Assembly (NCBI RefSeq): GCF_014638745.1
Contig: NZ_BMFO01000002.1
Coordinates: 248,001-312,000, forward strand
Length of the DNA: 64,000 nt
Direction: 5' to 3'
Source of the DNA: Arenimonas maotaiensis
Lineage (GTDB): Bacteria > Pseudomonadota > Gammaproteobacteria > Xanthomonadales > Xanthomonadaceae
Shown here one piece after another: positions 40,123-49,974 of the stretch (position 1 is the stretch's first letter; each line of letters starts with the position of its first letter). The position numbers and the translations under genes are program-made. The notes beneath the pieces were generated by a model. That model had not been told where the DNA came from and did not search any database. It worked only from the letters and a program-made list of their open reading frames with translations.

Positions 40123-42132
40123 ATGAGCACTAAATTCCGTTCCATGGCCGACAAGCTCGGCAGCTTCAGCCTCAAGTTCTGGGCGCTGGTCCTGATCCTG
40201 GCCCTCGCGGTGTTCGCGGCCAACTTCTTCGCATCGAACTACTACAGCGCCCGGGAGAACCAGGCGCGCGCGCTCAGCTCCGAGCTGCAGGTGCTGTCGC
40301 AGAAGCTGGCGAACTATTCCAAGGAGTCCGCCGCCGGCAACGCCGACTCGTTCGCCGAATTCAAGGCCACCAAGGAGCGCATCGCGGAAATCGTGGCCAC
40401 GCTCAACAAGAGCCACAACGCGCTCGGCGCCCAAGGCGCGCTGGCGCAGGTCAGTAAGACCTGGGGCACCATCTCCGGCAACGCCGACCAGATCCTGAAG
40501 AGCGAGAAGGAGCTGGTGTCGCTGTCCAATACCGCCAACCAGTTCAACGCCCGCGTGCCGCAGCTGTCCTCGCGCCTCAGCGAGGTGGTGAACGCCATGT
40601 CCGACTACAACGCCCCGGCGCAGCAGATCAACCTGGCCAACCGCCAGATCGTGCTGGTCGACCGCATGGCCCGGCGCGTGACCGAAGTGGTCGCCGGCGG
40701 CGAGAAGTCGGTGTCCGCCGCCGACGCGCTGTCGCGCGACACCGCGGCCTTCTCGCAGGTGTTGGCCGGCCTGAAGTCCGGCAACCCGGACTGGAACGTG
40801 GCGCCGGTGGCGTCGCCCGCCGCGATGAACTCTGTGGTCGCCGCCGAGCAGCTGTTCGCGCAGGCCGAGAAGGAGATCAAGGCCGTGCTGGACGCCTCCA
40901 GCAACCTGTTCGAAGTGCACCAGGCCGAAAGCGCCATCTCGCTCGACGCCGCGGTGTTCCTGGAGGACAGCGAGAACCTGTACAAGGCCTACGACAACAT
41001 CAACCTGCGCCGCGCCTTCCCGAACACCTATATCACCCTGGGCTCCGCCGGCGCCGCGCTGCTCAGCATCGTGTTCCTGCTGCTCAGCATCTTCCGCACC
41101 CAGACCGTGCAGCTGTCCAAGTCCAAGGAGACCAACCAGCAGCAGCAGCAGGCGATCATGCGCCTGCTCGACGAGATCGACCCGCTGTCGAACGGCGACC
41201 TGACCACCAAGGCCACCGTGACCGAGGACTTCACCGGCGCCATCGCGGACGCCATCAACAACACCGTGGACGAGATGCGCCTGCTGGTCGGCACCATCAA
41301 CGACACCTCGGTGCAGGTGTCCTCGTCGGCCCAGGAGACCCAGGCCACCGCCGCCCAGCTGGCCGAAGCGGCCGAACAGCAGGCGCTGCAGATCGAATCG
41401 GCCTCGCGCCAGATCACCGTCATCGCGTCGAACATCGACGACGTCTCGCGCCGTTCGGCCGAATCCGCCGACGTGGCCATGCGCTCGGTGCAGATCGCCT
41501 CCAAGGGCGCCGACGTGGTGCGCCAGACCATCCACGGCATGGACAACATCCGCGGCCAGATCCAGGAGACCGCCAAGCGCATCAAGCGCCTGGGCGAGAG
41601 CTCGCAGGAGATCGGCTCGATCATCGAGCTGATCAACGACATCGCCGAACAGACCAACATCCTCTCGCTGAACGCGGCCATCCAGGCGGCCTCCGCCGGC
41701 GAGGCCGGCCGCGGCTTCGCGGTGGTGGCCGACGAAGTGCAGCGCCTGGCCGAGCGCGCCTCGAACGCGACCAAGCGCATCGAGACCCTGGTGCAGACCA
41801 TTCAGTCCGACACCAACGAAGCGGTCAACTCGATGGAGCAGACCACCGCGGAAGTGGTGGCCGGCGCGCGCCTGGCCGAGGACGCCGGTCTGGCGTTGGG
41901 CGAGATCGAAACCGTGTCGGGCGACCTGTCGAAGCTGATTCAGGACATCTCGCACGCCTCCAAGGAGCAGTCGCAGGCCGCGGGCGGCATCACCGAAGCC
42001 ATGGCCGTGATTCAGGAGATCACCAAGCAGACCTCGCAGGGCGCCGGCCACACGGCCGAGTCGGTCGGCAACTTGGCCAAGCTGGCGGCGGATCTGCGCC
42101 GCTCGGTGGCCAACTTCAAGCTGCCGGGCTGA
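40123..42132 (+). CDS. pilJ: Pilus chemoreceptor PilJ (methyl-accepting protein)
   Basis: A 669-residue membrane chemoreceptor of the Pil-Chp pathway. The first membrane helix is about residues 17-37 ([18 protein letters not shown]); a periplasmic region follows to a second helix near 304-327 ([18 protein letters not shown]), then a HAMP region and the signalling domain. The hairpin tip [20 protein letters not shown] is strictly conserved and is where ChpA and PilI bind. The ribosome site AGGGGAAAA precedes the ATG, similar to that of pilT. Confidence 0.97.
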   Translation: MSTKFRSMADKLGSFSLKFWALVLILALAVFAANFFASNYYSARENQARALSSELQVLSQKLANYSKESAAGNADSFAEFKATKERIAEIVATLNKSHNALGAQGALAQVSKTWGTISGNADQILKSEKELVSLSNTANQFNARVPQLSSRLSEVVNAMSDYNAPAQQINLANRQIVLVDRMARRVTEVVAGGEKSVSAADALSRDTAAFSQVLAGLKSGNPDWNVAPVASPAAMNSVVAAEQLFAQAEKEIKAVLDASSNLFEVHQAESAISLDAAVFLEDSENLYKAYDNINLRRAFPNTYITLGSAGAALLSIVFLLLSIFRTQTVQLSKSKETNQQQQQAIMRLLDEIDPLSNGDLTTKATVTEDFTGAIADAINNTVDEMRLLVGTINDTSVQVSSSAQETQATAAQLAEAAEQQALQIESASRQITVIASNIDDVSRRSAESADVAMRSVQIASKGADVVRQTIHGMDNIRGQIQETAKRIKRLGESSQEIGSIIELINDIAEQTNILSLNAAIQAASAGEAGRGFAVVADEVQRLAERASNATKRIETLVQTIQSDTNEAVNSMEQTTAEVVAGARLAEDAGLALGEIETVSGDLSKLIQDISHASKEQSQAAGGITEAMAVIQEITKQTSQGAGHTAESVGNLAKLAADLRRSVANFKLPG

Positions 42133-42190
42133 CCGCCGAGACGCGCATCGGCCCGCCGGCCGTCCGAACACGATTCCGCCAAGGTTCTGC

Positions 42191-45100
42191 ATGAAATCTC
42201 TCAGTCCCATCGATGTCACCGTCCTGACCTGGCTCAAGCCCGAGCTGGACGGCACGCTGCAGCAGGCCCGCGCCGCGCTCGAACGCTTCGCCGAAGAAGG
42301 CGGGGGGCCGGCCGCGCTGCGCGAATGCTTCGGCCATCTGCACCAGGCCGCGGGCACGCTGGGCATGGTCGAACTGACCGGCTCGGCGCGCTTGGCCGAG
42401 GAAATGGAACAGCTGGCGGCGGGGCTGGCCGACGGCTCGGTGCCGGGCAGCGACAGCGCCTACACCCTGCTGATGCAGTGCATCGTGCAACTGCCGGATT
42501 ACCTGGAGCGCCTGCAGAACGGCAACCGCGACGTGCCGGCGGTGCTGTTGCCGCTGATCAACGAGCTGCGTTCGATCCGCGGCGAGCCGGCCTTGGGCGA
42601 GGAGTCCGTGTACTCGGCACCGACCCAGCACCCGCTGCCGGGCGCGGCCGTGGCGCGCATCCAGGCCGCGGCCGCCGGCGAGGACATCGCCGGGCTGTCG
42701 CTGCAGTTCCAGGCCCATCTGCAACGCTGGCTGGCCGCCGACGACCCGCAGGCTGCCGGCAATCTGGGCGAGGTCTGCCTGCGCATCGCCGCGCAATCGC
42801 GCGACGACGCCGACCGCAAGCTGTTCTGGGTCGCCTCGGCGCTGCTTGACGCCTTGGCCGGCGGCGCCGTCGCCGCCGATGCGGCGCTGAAGCGGTCGCT
42901 GACCAAGGTCGACCAGGAGGTCAACCACCTCAACAACCGCGGCATCGGCGAAATCCGTCAGCTGTCGCCGGTCCGCATCACCCAGGAGCTGCTGTATTTC
43001 GTGTCCCGCCACGCCCCGGCCACCGATCGCCTGGCCGAAGTCGAGGCGGCCTTCGAGCTGGCCTCGCTGGTGCCCGACGAGGACGAGATCCGGCATGCCA
43101 AGAGCAGCCTGCTCGGCCGCAACAACGCGCTGCTCGACAGCGTCGCGGCGGTGATCAAGGAGGACATCCTCAAGGTCAAGGACAGCCTGGACATGGCGAT
43201 CCGCCAGTCCGACAAGAATCCTGCCGACATGGCGGCGGTGCTCGATGTGCTGACTCGCGTCGAGAATACGCTGGCGCTGATCGACGCCGAGGGCGCGCGC
43301 CGCCACATCCATGAAAACCGCGAGACCATCGGCGCCTACGTCGAAGGCCGCAGCGCGCTCAGCGACGCCGAACTGATGGAGATCGCCAAGTCGCTGCTGT
43401 CGGTCGAGTCGATGCTCGACCAGCACGGCGGCGAAAGCGCGGCTTCGCGCCAGGCCCAGATAGCCGGCGAGTTCCTGTCCTCCGCGCAGTCGCACCAGCT
43501 GCTGGACGCGTTGATCCGCGAGTCGATCGTCAATTTCCTGCAGGTCCGCCAGGCCTTCGTCGCCTTCGTCGAGAGCTATTGGGACCATCAGCAGCTGGAA
43601 TCGATTCCGGGCCTGCTCAAACAGGTGTCCGGCGCCCTCGCGATCCTGGAGTACACGCCGGTCTCGAACTACATCGACGCCGTGAGCGCCTATACCCGCG
43701 TCGAGCTGATCGAGCGTCAGGGCATTCCGGGCGCCGAGCAGATGGAGCGCTTGGCCGAGGTGCTGGCCAGCATCGAGTACTACCTGGAATCCGTGCGCGA
43801 CCGCCGTCCCAACCGCGAACGCATCCTCGACATCACCGAAAAAGGGCTGGAAGCCCTGCAGTATTGGCCTCTACCCGAACAGCACGCGCATGTTCCGTCC
43901 GCGCCGCCGTCGGTTGCGGCTCCGGTCATGGCCGAGTCTGTGCACGCGCCCGTGCCGGAAAAACCGCAGCCGGCTTCCGTCGCGGCCCCCGTTATCACCG
44001 TGTCGACGTCCGATGCGCACGGCGATGCCGTGCCCGGTTTCGACATGGAGGCCGAAGGTATCGACGACGAAATCCGTGAAATCTTCCTCGAGGAGTTCGC
44101 CGAAGAGCGTACGAATCTGGACGGCTTCTACGCCGACTGGCGCGGCGATCCGGACAACATCGAGTTGGTGCGTCCGATCCGGCGCGTGTTCCATACGCTC
44201 AAGGGTAGCGGCCGCCTGGTCGGTGCCAAGGTCCTGAGTGAATTCAGCTGGAAGATCGAGAGCCTGTTGAACCGCGTGCTTGACGGTTCGCGTCCGCCCA
44301 GCGCCGCCGTATTGGCCATGGTCGGCACCGCGGTGGATACGCTGCCGCGCTTCCAGAAAGCCCTGCTGGGCGAACGCGCCACGGTCGACATGCAAGGCTT
44401 GTGCGATGTCGCCGAACGCTTGGCTGCCGGCGAAGACGTGATTTACCAGCCGAAGCCGGCCTCGGTCGTTCCCGCCGGCGAGCCGGAGGTTTTCGTGGCC
44501 CCGGTGGCGGAAGCCGCTCCCGAGCTGCCGCAGGTTGCGGCGCCCGCGCCGGCCGCGCCGGTCATCGATCCGGTGCTTTTGGAAATCCTGCGTCCGGAGA
44601 TCGGCGGCCATCTCGAGACACTGAACGCCTGGCTGACGCGTTCGGCCGCCTCCGGCCATGCCGAATTCGAGGATGCCGTATTCCGCGCCATCCACACCAT
44701 GAACGGCGCGTTCGCGATGTCGGAAGTCGGTACGCTCGTCGGTGTTCTGGCGCCGGCCGAAGCCTTGGTGCGGCGCGGCATCGCGCATCACGCCAGCGCC
44801 GATTCGGAAATTCTGGCCGGCTTGGCGCAAGTGGCCGATGCCGTGCAAGCCACCTTGGACGACCTGAGCGCCAACACGGCGCCGTCGACTTATCCGGATC
44901 TTGAGGCCTGGATCGCCGCCTTGCGCGACCGTCTGCCGGATATTCCGCTTTCCGTGCCGACACCGGCCGCCATGGCCGACATCGACGCGCAACGCCTTGA
45001 AGCCGAACAGCTTGAAGCGGAACGCATCGAGGCGGAGCGCATCGAGGGCGTTCGCCTTGAAGCCGAGCATCTTGAAACGCAGCGCCTGCTGGCCGAGCGC

Positions 45101-47839
45101 TTGACTGCCGAAGCTGCCGTTGCCGAAGCTGCCGCTGCCGAAGCTGCCGTCGCCGAAGCTGCCGCCGCCGAAGCTGCTGCCGCCGAAGCTGCTGCCGCCG
45201 AAGCTGCTGCCGCCGAAGCTGCTGCCGCCGAAGCTGCTGCCGCCGAAGCTGCTGCCGCCGAAGCTGCTGCCGCCGAAGCTGCTGCCGCCGAAGCTGCTGC
45301 CGCCGATGGCTTGGACGGCTTGACCATGGAAGAGCTGGAGCGCCTGACCGACCCGAATTACCGCGCCGATGAGCCGCCGGCGGTTGATATCGACGTATCG
45401 GCCGATGTCGAAGTGCCGGTCGAGCCGGCCGCGCCGGTAATCGTGTCCGAAGTGCCGGTCGTGGTCGAGGCGGCGGCGCCCGAAGAAACCACCGCGCCCG
45501 CTGAAGAAACCGCAGATCAGGCCTTGGACATGCACGGCCTGGACGAGGAATTGCTCGACATCTTCACCGAGGAAGCCAAGGACCTGCTGGATCAGAGCGA
45601 CAACCTGCTGGTCGCGTTGAAGCAGGCCGGCTCCGGCATGGAGCCGCTGTTCGGGCTGCAGCGCAATTTGCATACGCTCAAGGGCGGCGCCCGCATGGCC
45701 GGCCTGTTCGGCATCGGCGAACTCAGCCATAGCCTGGAAAGCTTCATCCAGCACAGCGCCGACGCCGGCACGGTGCCGGCCGCCGGCCGCATCGCGGTCA
45801 TCGAGCAGTCGCTCGACGCCCTGCACCGGATGAGCCACAGCGTGGAAGAGCGGCGCGCGCCGGAGGCGCCGGAGCGCCATATCCGCCTGCTCGAAAGCGG
45901 ACTGGCCGAAACGCAAGCCGCCGCCGGCATGCCCTCGGCCGCCGACAGCGCCGAAGCGGCGGGCGGACTCAAACCGCTGTCCGGTCCGATCGAAGTCCAG
46001 GACCTGGATGCCGACGAAGGCCTGCGTACGCCGCAGGAAGTGGTGCGCATCCGCGCCGATTTGCTCGATCAGTTGGTCAATTTCGCCGGCGAAGTCGCCA
46101 TCTACCGCGCCCGTCTGGAACAGCAGCTGACGCAGTTCAAGACCAACCTGGTCGAACTCGACCAGACCACCTCGCGTCTGCGCGAGCAGTTGCGCCGCCT
46201 CGACATCGAGACCGAGGCGCAGATCGCGGCCCGCAACATCCGCGAGGCCGACCAGGGCAAGCAGGATTTCGATCCGCTCGAGCTGGACCGCTTCACCACC
46301 CAGCAGCAGCTGTCGCGTTCGCTGGCGGAATCCTCGAACGACCTGATCAACCTGCAGGCCACGCTCGACGACCTGACCCGCCACCACGAATCGCTGCTGC
46401 TGCAGCAGTCGCGGGTGAGCTCGGAGCTGCAGGAAGGCCTGATGCGCACGCGCATGCTGCCGTTCGAAACCCTGTTGCCGCGCCTGCGCCGCGTGCTGCG
46501 CCAGGCCGCGCAGGACGCCGGCAAGCAGGTCGAGCTGCGCGTCGACGGCGCCCACGGCGAAATGGACCGGACCGTGCTCGACCGCATGATCGCGCCGCTG
46601 GAGCACCTGTTGCGCAATGCCGTGGCGCACGGCATCGAATCGCCCGAACAGCGCCGCGCCGCCGGCAAGCCGGAAACCGGCGTGGTGTCGGTCAGCATCG
46701 CGCCGGAAGGCACGGAAGTGGTGCTCAGCGTGCGCGATGACGGACGCGGCCTGGACAGCGCGCAGATCCGCCGCAAGGGCATCGAACGCGGCCTGATTTC
46801 CGACGACGCCGAACTAAGCGAACAGCAGGTGCTGGCGTTGATCACCCAGACCGGCTTCTCCACCGCCGACAGCGTCACCCGTCTGGCCGGTCGCGGCATC
46901 GGCATGGACGTGGTCAGCAAGGAGATCGGCAACCTCAACGGCAGCCTGGGCATCCAGAGCACCGGCGGGCGCGGCACCGAATTCGTCATCCGCCTGCCGC
47001 TCAACCTGGCGGTGACCAAGGCGGTGTTCGTCAAGATCGGCGACAGCCAGTTCGCCATCCCGATCGCCTCGGTCGACGGCGTGGGCCGCATCGGCCGCGA
47101 GGAGCTGGAGGAAAAGCTGCGGCTCGAGGTGCCGGAGTTCAACTACGCCGGCAACCGCCACAAGATCTACGACCTCGGCGGCCTGCTCGACCTGCCGTCG
47201 GCCAAGGCCGTGGGCAGCATGCAGATGCCGATGCTGCTGTCGAAATCCGGCCAGGACCGCATCGCGATCTGCGTCGACCAGGTGCTCGGCAGCCAGGAAA
47301 TCGTAGTCAAGCCGGTCGGCCCGCAGGTCACCTCGGTGCCCGGCGTGTACGGCGCCAGCATCATGCCCGACGGCGGCGTGGTGGTCATTCTCGACCTCGC
47401 GCCCCTGGTCCGCCACAACGCCGCGCGTCAGGTGCCGAAGGTGGCGCAGGCCGCCGAAAGCACCGGCCGCTCGATGCCGCTGGTGATGGTGGTCGACGAT
47501 TCGATCACCATGCGCAAGGTCACCTCGCGCATCCTGGAACGCAACAACTACGAAGTGCTGACCGCCCGCGACGGCGTCGAGGCCATCGAGAAGATGGCCG
47601 AGCAGGTGCCGGACCTGGTGCTGCTCGACATCGAGATGCCGCGCATGGACGGCTACGAAGTGGCGCAGAACATGAAGGCCGACGCCCGTCTGCAGCACGT
47701 GCCGATCATGATGATCACTTCGCGCACCGGCGAGAAGCACCGCCAACGCGCGTTCGACCTCGGCGTCGAGCGCTATCTGGGCAAGCCGTACCAGGAGTTC
47801 GAGCTGATGCGCCAGGTCAACGAGGTCTTCAAGAAGTAG
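42191..47839 (+). CDS. chpA: Pil-Chp hybrid kinase ChpA/PilL
   Basis: An 1882-residue CheA-like hub. Histidine-phosphotransfer-like modules: a degenerate one near residue 50, HTLKGSG with H668, HTMNGAF with H835 (Lys replaced by Asn, possibly inactive) and HTLKGGARMAG with H1161. Residues about 935-972 are LEAE-type pentads and 973-1037 a 13-unit AEAAA array, probably a rigid helix. A CheA dimer/ATPase core (HLLRNAVAHGIE, VRDDGRGLD, GRGIGMDVV), a CheW domain and a receiver with D1813 (LLDIEMPRMDGYE) follow. P. aeruginosa ChpA has eight phosphotransfer domains, so this is reduced. It ends 3 bp before chpB. Confidence 0.97.
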   Translation: MKSLSPIDVTVLTWLKPELDGTLQQARAALERFAEEGGGPAALRECFGHLHQAAGTLGMVELTGSARLAEEMEQLAAGLADGSVPGSDSAYTLLMQCIVQLPDYLERLQNGNRDVPAVLLPLINELRSIRGEPALGEESVYSAPTQHPLPGAAVARIQAAAAGEDIAGLSLQFQAHLQRWLAADDPQAAGNLGEVCLRIAAQSRDDADRKLFWVASALLDALAGGAVAADAALKRSLTKVDQEVNHLNNRGIGEIRQLSPVRITQELLYFVSRHAPATDRLAEVEAAFELASLVPDEDEIRHAKSSLLGRNNALLDSVAAVIKEDILKVKDSLDMAIRQSDKNPADMAAVLDVLTRVENTLALIDAEGARRHIHENRETIGAYVEGRSALSDAELMEIAKSLLSVESMLDQHGGESAASRQAQIAGEFLSSAQSHQLLDALIRESIVNFLQVRQAFVAFVESYWDHQQLESIPGLLKQVSGALAILEYTPVSNYIDAVSAYTRVELIERQGIPGAEQMERLAEVLASIEYYLESVRDRRPNRERILDITEKGLEALQYWPLPEQHAHVPSAPPSVAAPVMAESVHAPVPEKPQPASVAAPVITVSTSDAHGDAVPGFDMEAEGIDDEIREIFLEEFAEERTNLDGFYADWRGDPDNIELVRPIRRVFHTLKGSGRLVGAKVLSEFSWKIESLLNRVLDGSRPPSAAVLAMVGTAVDTLPRFQKALLGERATVDMQGLCDVAERLAAGEDVIYQPKPASVVPAGEPEVFVAPVAEAAPELPQVAAPAPAAPVIDPVLLEILRPEIGGHLETLNAWLTRSAASGHAEFEDAVFRAIHTMNGAFAMSEVGTLVGVLAPAEALVRRGIAHHASADSEILAGLAQVADAVQATLDDLSANTAPSTYPDLEAWIAALRDRLPDIPLSVPTPAAMADIDAQRLEAEQLEAERIEAERIEGVRLEAEHLETQRLLAERLTAEAAVAEAAAAEAAVAEAAAAEAAAAEAAAAEAAAAEAAAAEAAAAEAAAAEAAAAEAAAAEAAAADGLDGLTMEELERLTDPNYRADEPPAVDIDVSADVEVPVEPAAPVIVSEVPVVVEAAAPEETTAPAEETADQALDMHGLDEELLDIFTEEAKDLLDQSDNLLVALKQAGSGMEPLFGLQRNLHTLKGGARMAGLFGIGELSHSLESFIQHSADAGTVPAAGRIAVIEQSLDALHRMSHSVEERRAPEAPERHIRLLESGLAETQAAAGMPSAADSAEAAGGLKPLSGPIEVQDLDADEGLRTPQEVVRIRADLLDQLVNFAGEVAIYRARLEQQLTQFKTNLVELDQTTSRLREQLRRLDIETEAQIAARNIREADQGKQDFDPLELDRFTTQQQLSRSLAESSNDLINLQATLDDLTRHHESLLLQQSRVSSELQEGLMRTRMLPFETLLPRLRRVLRQAAQDAGKQVELRVDGAHGEMDRTVLDRMIAPLEHLLRNAVAHGIESPEQRRAAGKPETGVVSVSIAPEGTEVVLSVRDDGRGLDSAQIRRKGIERGLISDDAELSEQQVLALITQTGFSTADSVTRLAGRGIGMDVVSKEIGNLNGSLGIQSTGGRGTEFVIRLPLNLAVTKAVFVKIGDSQFAIPIASVDGVGRIGREELEEKLRLEVPEFNYAGNRHKIYDLGGLLDLPSAKAVGSMQMPMLLSKSGQDRIAICVDQVLGSQEIVVKPVGPQVTSVPGVYGASIMPDGGVVVILDLAPLVRHNAARQVPKVAQAAESTGRSMPLVMVVDDSITMRKVTSRILERNNYEVLTARDGVEAIEKMAEQVPDLVLLDIEMPRMDGYEVAQNMKADARLQHVPIMMITSRTGEKHRQRAFDLGVERYLGKPYQEFELMRQVNEVFKK
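45107..45301 (+). repeat. 13 x 15-bp in-frame tandem repeat in chpA
   Basis: Thirteen head-to-tail 15-base units encode AEAAA (units 1 and 3 AEAAV). Units 5-13 are base-for-base identical, GCCGAAGCTGCTGCC, while the first four differ at third positions. The identity of nine copies indicates recent expansion by slippage or unequal exchange. Multiples of 15 keep the frame. Confidence 0.97.
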
Positions 47840-47842
47840 TCC

Positions 47843-49510
47843 ATGAACGCATCGGGAACACAACGGATCGTCGTCCTCGGCCACGAGGGACATGCCCGCG
47901 ACCAGCTGGTCACGGCCTTATCCGACCTGGGTGCGGTGCCGGTCTGGGTCGGCACGCCGTCGCAGAGCGACCCGTCCGCGCTGTCCACGCTCAATCCGAA
48001 CCGCTTGGTGATCAGTCTCGATCCCACCATCGAGCTCGAACTCGAACCGTACGGCGACCTGCTCGGCCAGCCCGGCATCACCGTGCTGTTCGATGACGCC
48101 GAGACCACCCGCGGCCTGAGCGGCTGGGATCTCAACCGCTGGGCCCGCCATCTGGCCGCCAAGCTGCTCGGCCGCAGCGATTTGCCGGCCGAGCACGGAC
48201 CGCGCGCGGCGACCGTGGATGACGCCGGGCCGGTAGACGCGCTGGTCGATGCGTCGGTGACGGTTCCCGTCGGTCTGGAATCCGTTGCGGAAGCGGCGGA
48301 GCCGGTCGAGCCGGCGGTTGCCGCCGCCGCAAGTGAACCCGTCGCGCCGACCCCGGTCTGGCAGGACGACGGCGAATACGACAGCCTCGAATTCGACCCG
48401 AACGAGCTGGAAGCGGCCCTGCAGCAGTTGGATCGCAACCTGTCCAGCAGCTACAGCGCGGATGAAGTCAAAGCCGCCAATTTCGAGAAGCTGGAGCCGC
48501 TGAGCGAACAGGAACAGTCGGCCTTCCGTCTCGACGACGAAGACCGCACGACGGCGGCATCCGCAGCGCCGGAGGTTGTCGGAGTGGACTTCACCCCGGT
48601 ACCGCAGCCCGATAATTTCGATCCACCGGTGATGTCGGTGCGCGGTGTCCCTGACGAGGGCCCGGTCGAACCGACCGACGACGACCTGAAACGGCTGATT
48701 GCCGAGGCCGAAGACCTGGAAAACCGCCTGATTCCGGACGACATCCCTCTGGCGTCCGATGCGCCGGTATTCGATAGCCGGGCCGCCGCTTCGGAAATAC
48801 GCCCGGACGCCGTGCCTGAAGCGCCGAAACCCCGCGTGTTCGATCTTTCGCAGTTCTCGTTGGTGGAGGATGGCGCGCCCATGCCGACCGCCGAGCCGCC
48901 GTCACCAGTGCCCCCTGCGGTGCCGGCAGCGGCCGTTGCGCCGTCATTCTCGGCCGGATTCGGCATGGCCGAGCAAGGCGCCGCCGAGGACAGCGCCGAC
49001 AACGAGGGACGTTTGTATCTGGCCATCTCCGGCATCGGCGGGCCGGGCGCGGTGCGCAGTCTGGTCGAAGCCGTACCGTCCGGCTTCACCGGCATCCTGG
49101 CGCTGTCGCAGCAATTGGCGGACGGACAGCTGGCGCGCCTGTGCGGCCAGCTGCAGAAGGTCACCGCAGTTCCGGTGCGCGTCTGCGAACCCGATGAATA
49201 CCTGCATGCCGGCACCATCTACCTGATGCCGCCGGAATACGGCATCCTGCCGTCGCCTTTGGGCTACCAGTGCCGCGCCGCCGGCGGGCTCAAGCCGTTC
49301 ATCGACGAAAGCGATCCCGAGTCGCGGATATTGGTGCTCAGCGGCGGCAATCCCGATCTGGCGCAGCCGCTGATCATGGCCGGCATGGTCAGCGGCAACG
49401 TGCGCGCGCAGGACCCGGACAGCTGCTACGAACCGACCTTGGCGCGCGAGCTGGTCAACATCGGTGCGCCGACGCTGCCGCTGGACGGCATGGGCGCCTG
49501 GTTCACGTAA
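47843..49510 (+). CDS. chpB: ChpB-like protein with degenerate CheB domain
   Basis: A 555-residue protein in the place of the ChpB methylesterase. The N-terminal 110 residues look like a divergent receiver or Rossmann unit (RIVVLGHEGHARDQLVTALS). A long acidic, proline/alanine-rich linker (about 115-385) follows. The C-terminal 165 residues align with CheB: AISGIGGPGAVRSL, LALSQQLADG, LSGGNPDLAQ and VRAQDPDSC. Of the Ser-His-Asp triad only D505 remains; Ser is G397 and His is Q424. It therefore probably cannot demethylate PilJ and may act as a scaffold. Start 3 bp after chpA. Confidence 0.88.
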   Translation: MNASGTQRIVVLGHEGHARDQLVTALSDLGAVPVWVGTPSQSDPSALSTLNPNRLVISLDPTIELELEPYGDLLGQPGITVLFDDAETTRGLSGWDLNRWARHLAAKLLGRSDLPAEHGPRAATVDDAGPVDALVDASVTVPVGLESVAEAAEPVEPAVAAAASEPVAPTPVWQDDGEYDSLEFDPNELEAALQQLDRNLSSSYSADEVKAANFEKLEPLSEQEQSAFRLDDEDRTTAASAAPEVVGVDFTPVPQPDNFDPPVMSVRGVPDEGPVEPTDDDLKRLIAEAEDLENRLIPDDIPLASDAPVFDSRAAASEIRPDAVPEAPKPRVFDLSQFSLVEDGAPMPTAEPPSPVPPAVPAAAVAPSFSAGFGMAEQGAAEDSADNEGRLYLAISGIGGPGAVRSLVEAVPSGFTGILALSQQLADGQLARLCGQLQKVTAVPVRVCEPDEYLHAGTIYLMPPEYGILPSPLGYQCRAAGGLKPFIDESDPESRILVLSGGNPDLAQPLIMAGMVSGNVRAQDPDSCYEPTLARELVNIGAPTLPLDGMGAWFT

Positions 49511-49523
49511 ACGGAAGGACACT

Positions 49524-49973
49524 ATGGAATCCCAAGTCGAGCAACTGCGTGCGGTACTGATCGCCCTTCCGGGCGGAAAGCTCATGCTGCCCAATACCAC
49601 GGTGTCCGAAATCGTGACCTATGCCGCGCCGGAAGCGGTCGACGGCAAGCCGAATTGGTATCTCGGCGCCATCCGCTGGAAAGGCTACCGTCTGCCCTTG
49701 GTCTCGTTCTCGGCGATGGCCGGCTGGGATCCGCGCGAAAGTGTGGCCGGTGCCAAGGTCGCCATCCTGAAAGGCCTGTCCGGCGAGACCCGGTTGCCGT
49801 ATTTCGCGCTGTTGACCCAAGGCTTCCCGCGCCTGGTCAACATCGGCTCCGACCAGCTGATCGACGATCCCGAGCATGCCAGCGAGTTCTACAGCTCGGC
49901 CTATCTGGACAACGACGCCGTCGCGATTCCGAATCTTGAGGCAATCGAACGCCTGATCCGCGACAACCTCTGA
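49524..49973 (+). CDS. chpC: CheW-like adaptor ChpC
   Basis: A 149-residue CheW-domain protein, last gene of the Pil-Chp operon. LPNTTVSEIVTYAAPEAVDG and WYLGAIRWKGYRLPLVSF are the CheW core, as in ChpC of Xylella and Pseudomonas. The ATG follows GGAAGG. The gene ends one base before the stop of convergent rsmE. It probably links extra receptors to ChpA. Confidence 0.9.
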   Translation: MESQVEQLRAVLIALPGGKLMLPNTTVSEIVTYAAPEAVDGKPNWYLGAIRWKGYRLPLVSFSAMAGWDPRESVAGAKVAILKGLSGETRLPYFALLTQGFPRLVNIGSDQLIDDPEHASEFYSSAYLDNDAVAIPNLEAIERLIRDNL

Positions 49974-49974
49974 T

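Noticed and set aside
40063-42366. A 767-codon minus-strand frame
   Set aside because: Antisense to pilJ and the start of chpA; composition is low-complexity shadow sequence.
43871-46630. A 919-codon minus-strand frame with GSSFG repeats
   Set aside because: It is the antisense of chpA; its glycine-serine repeats are the complement of the AEAAA array, and it has no start region or family match.
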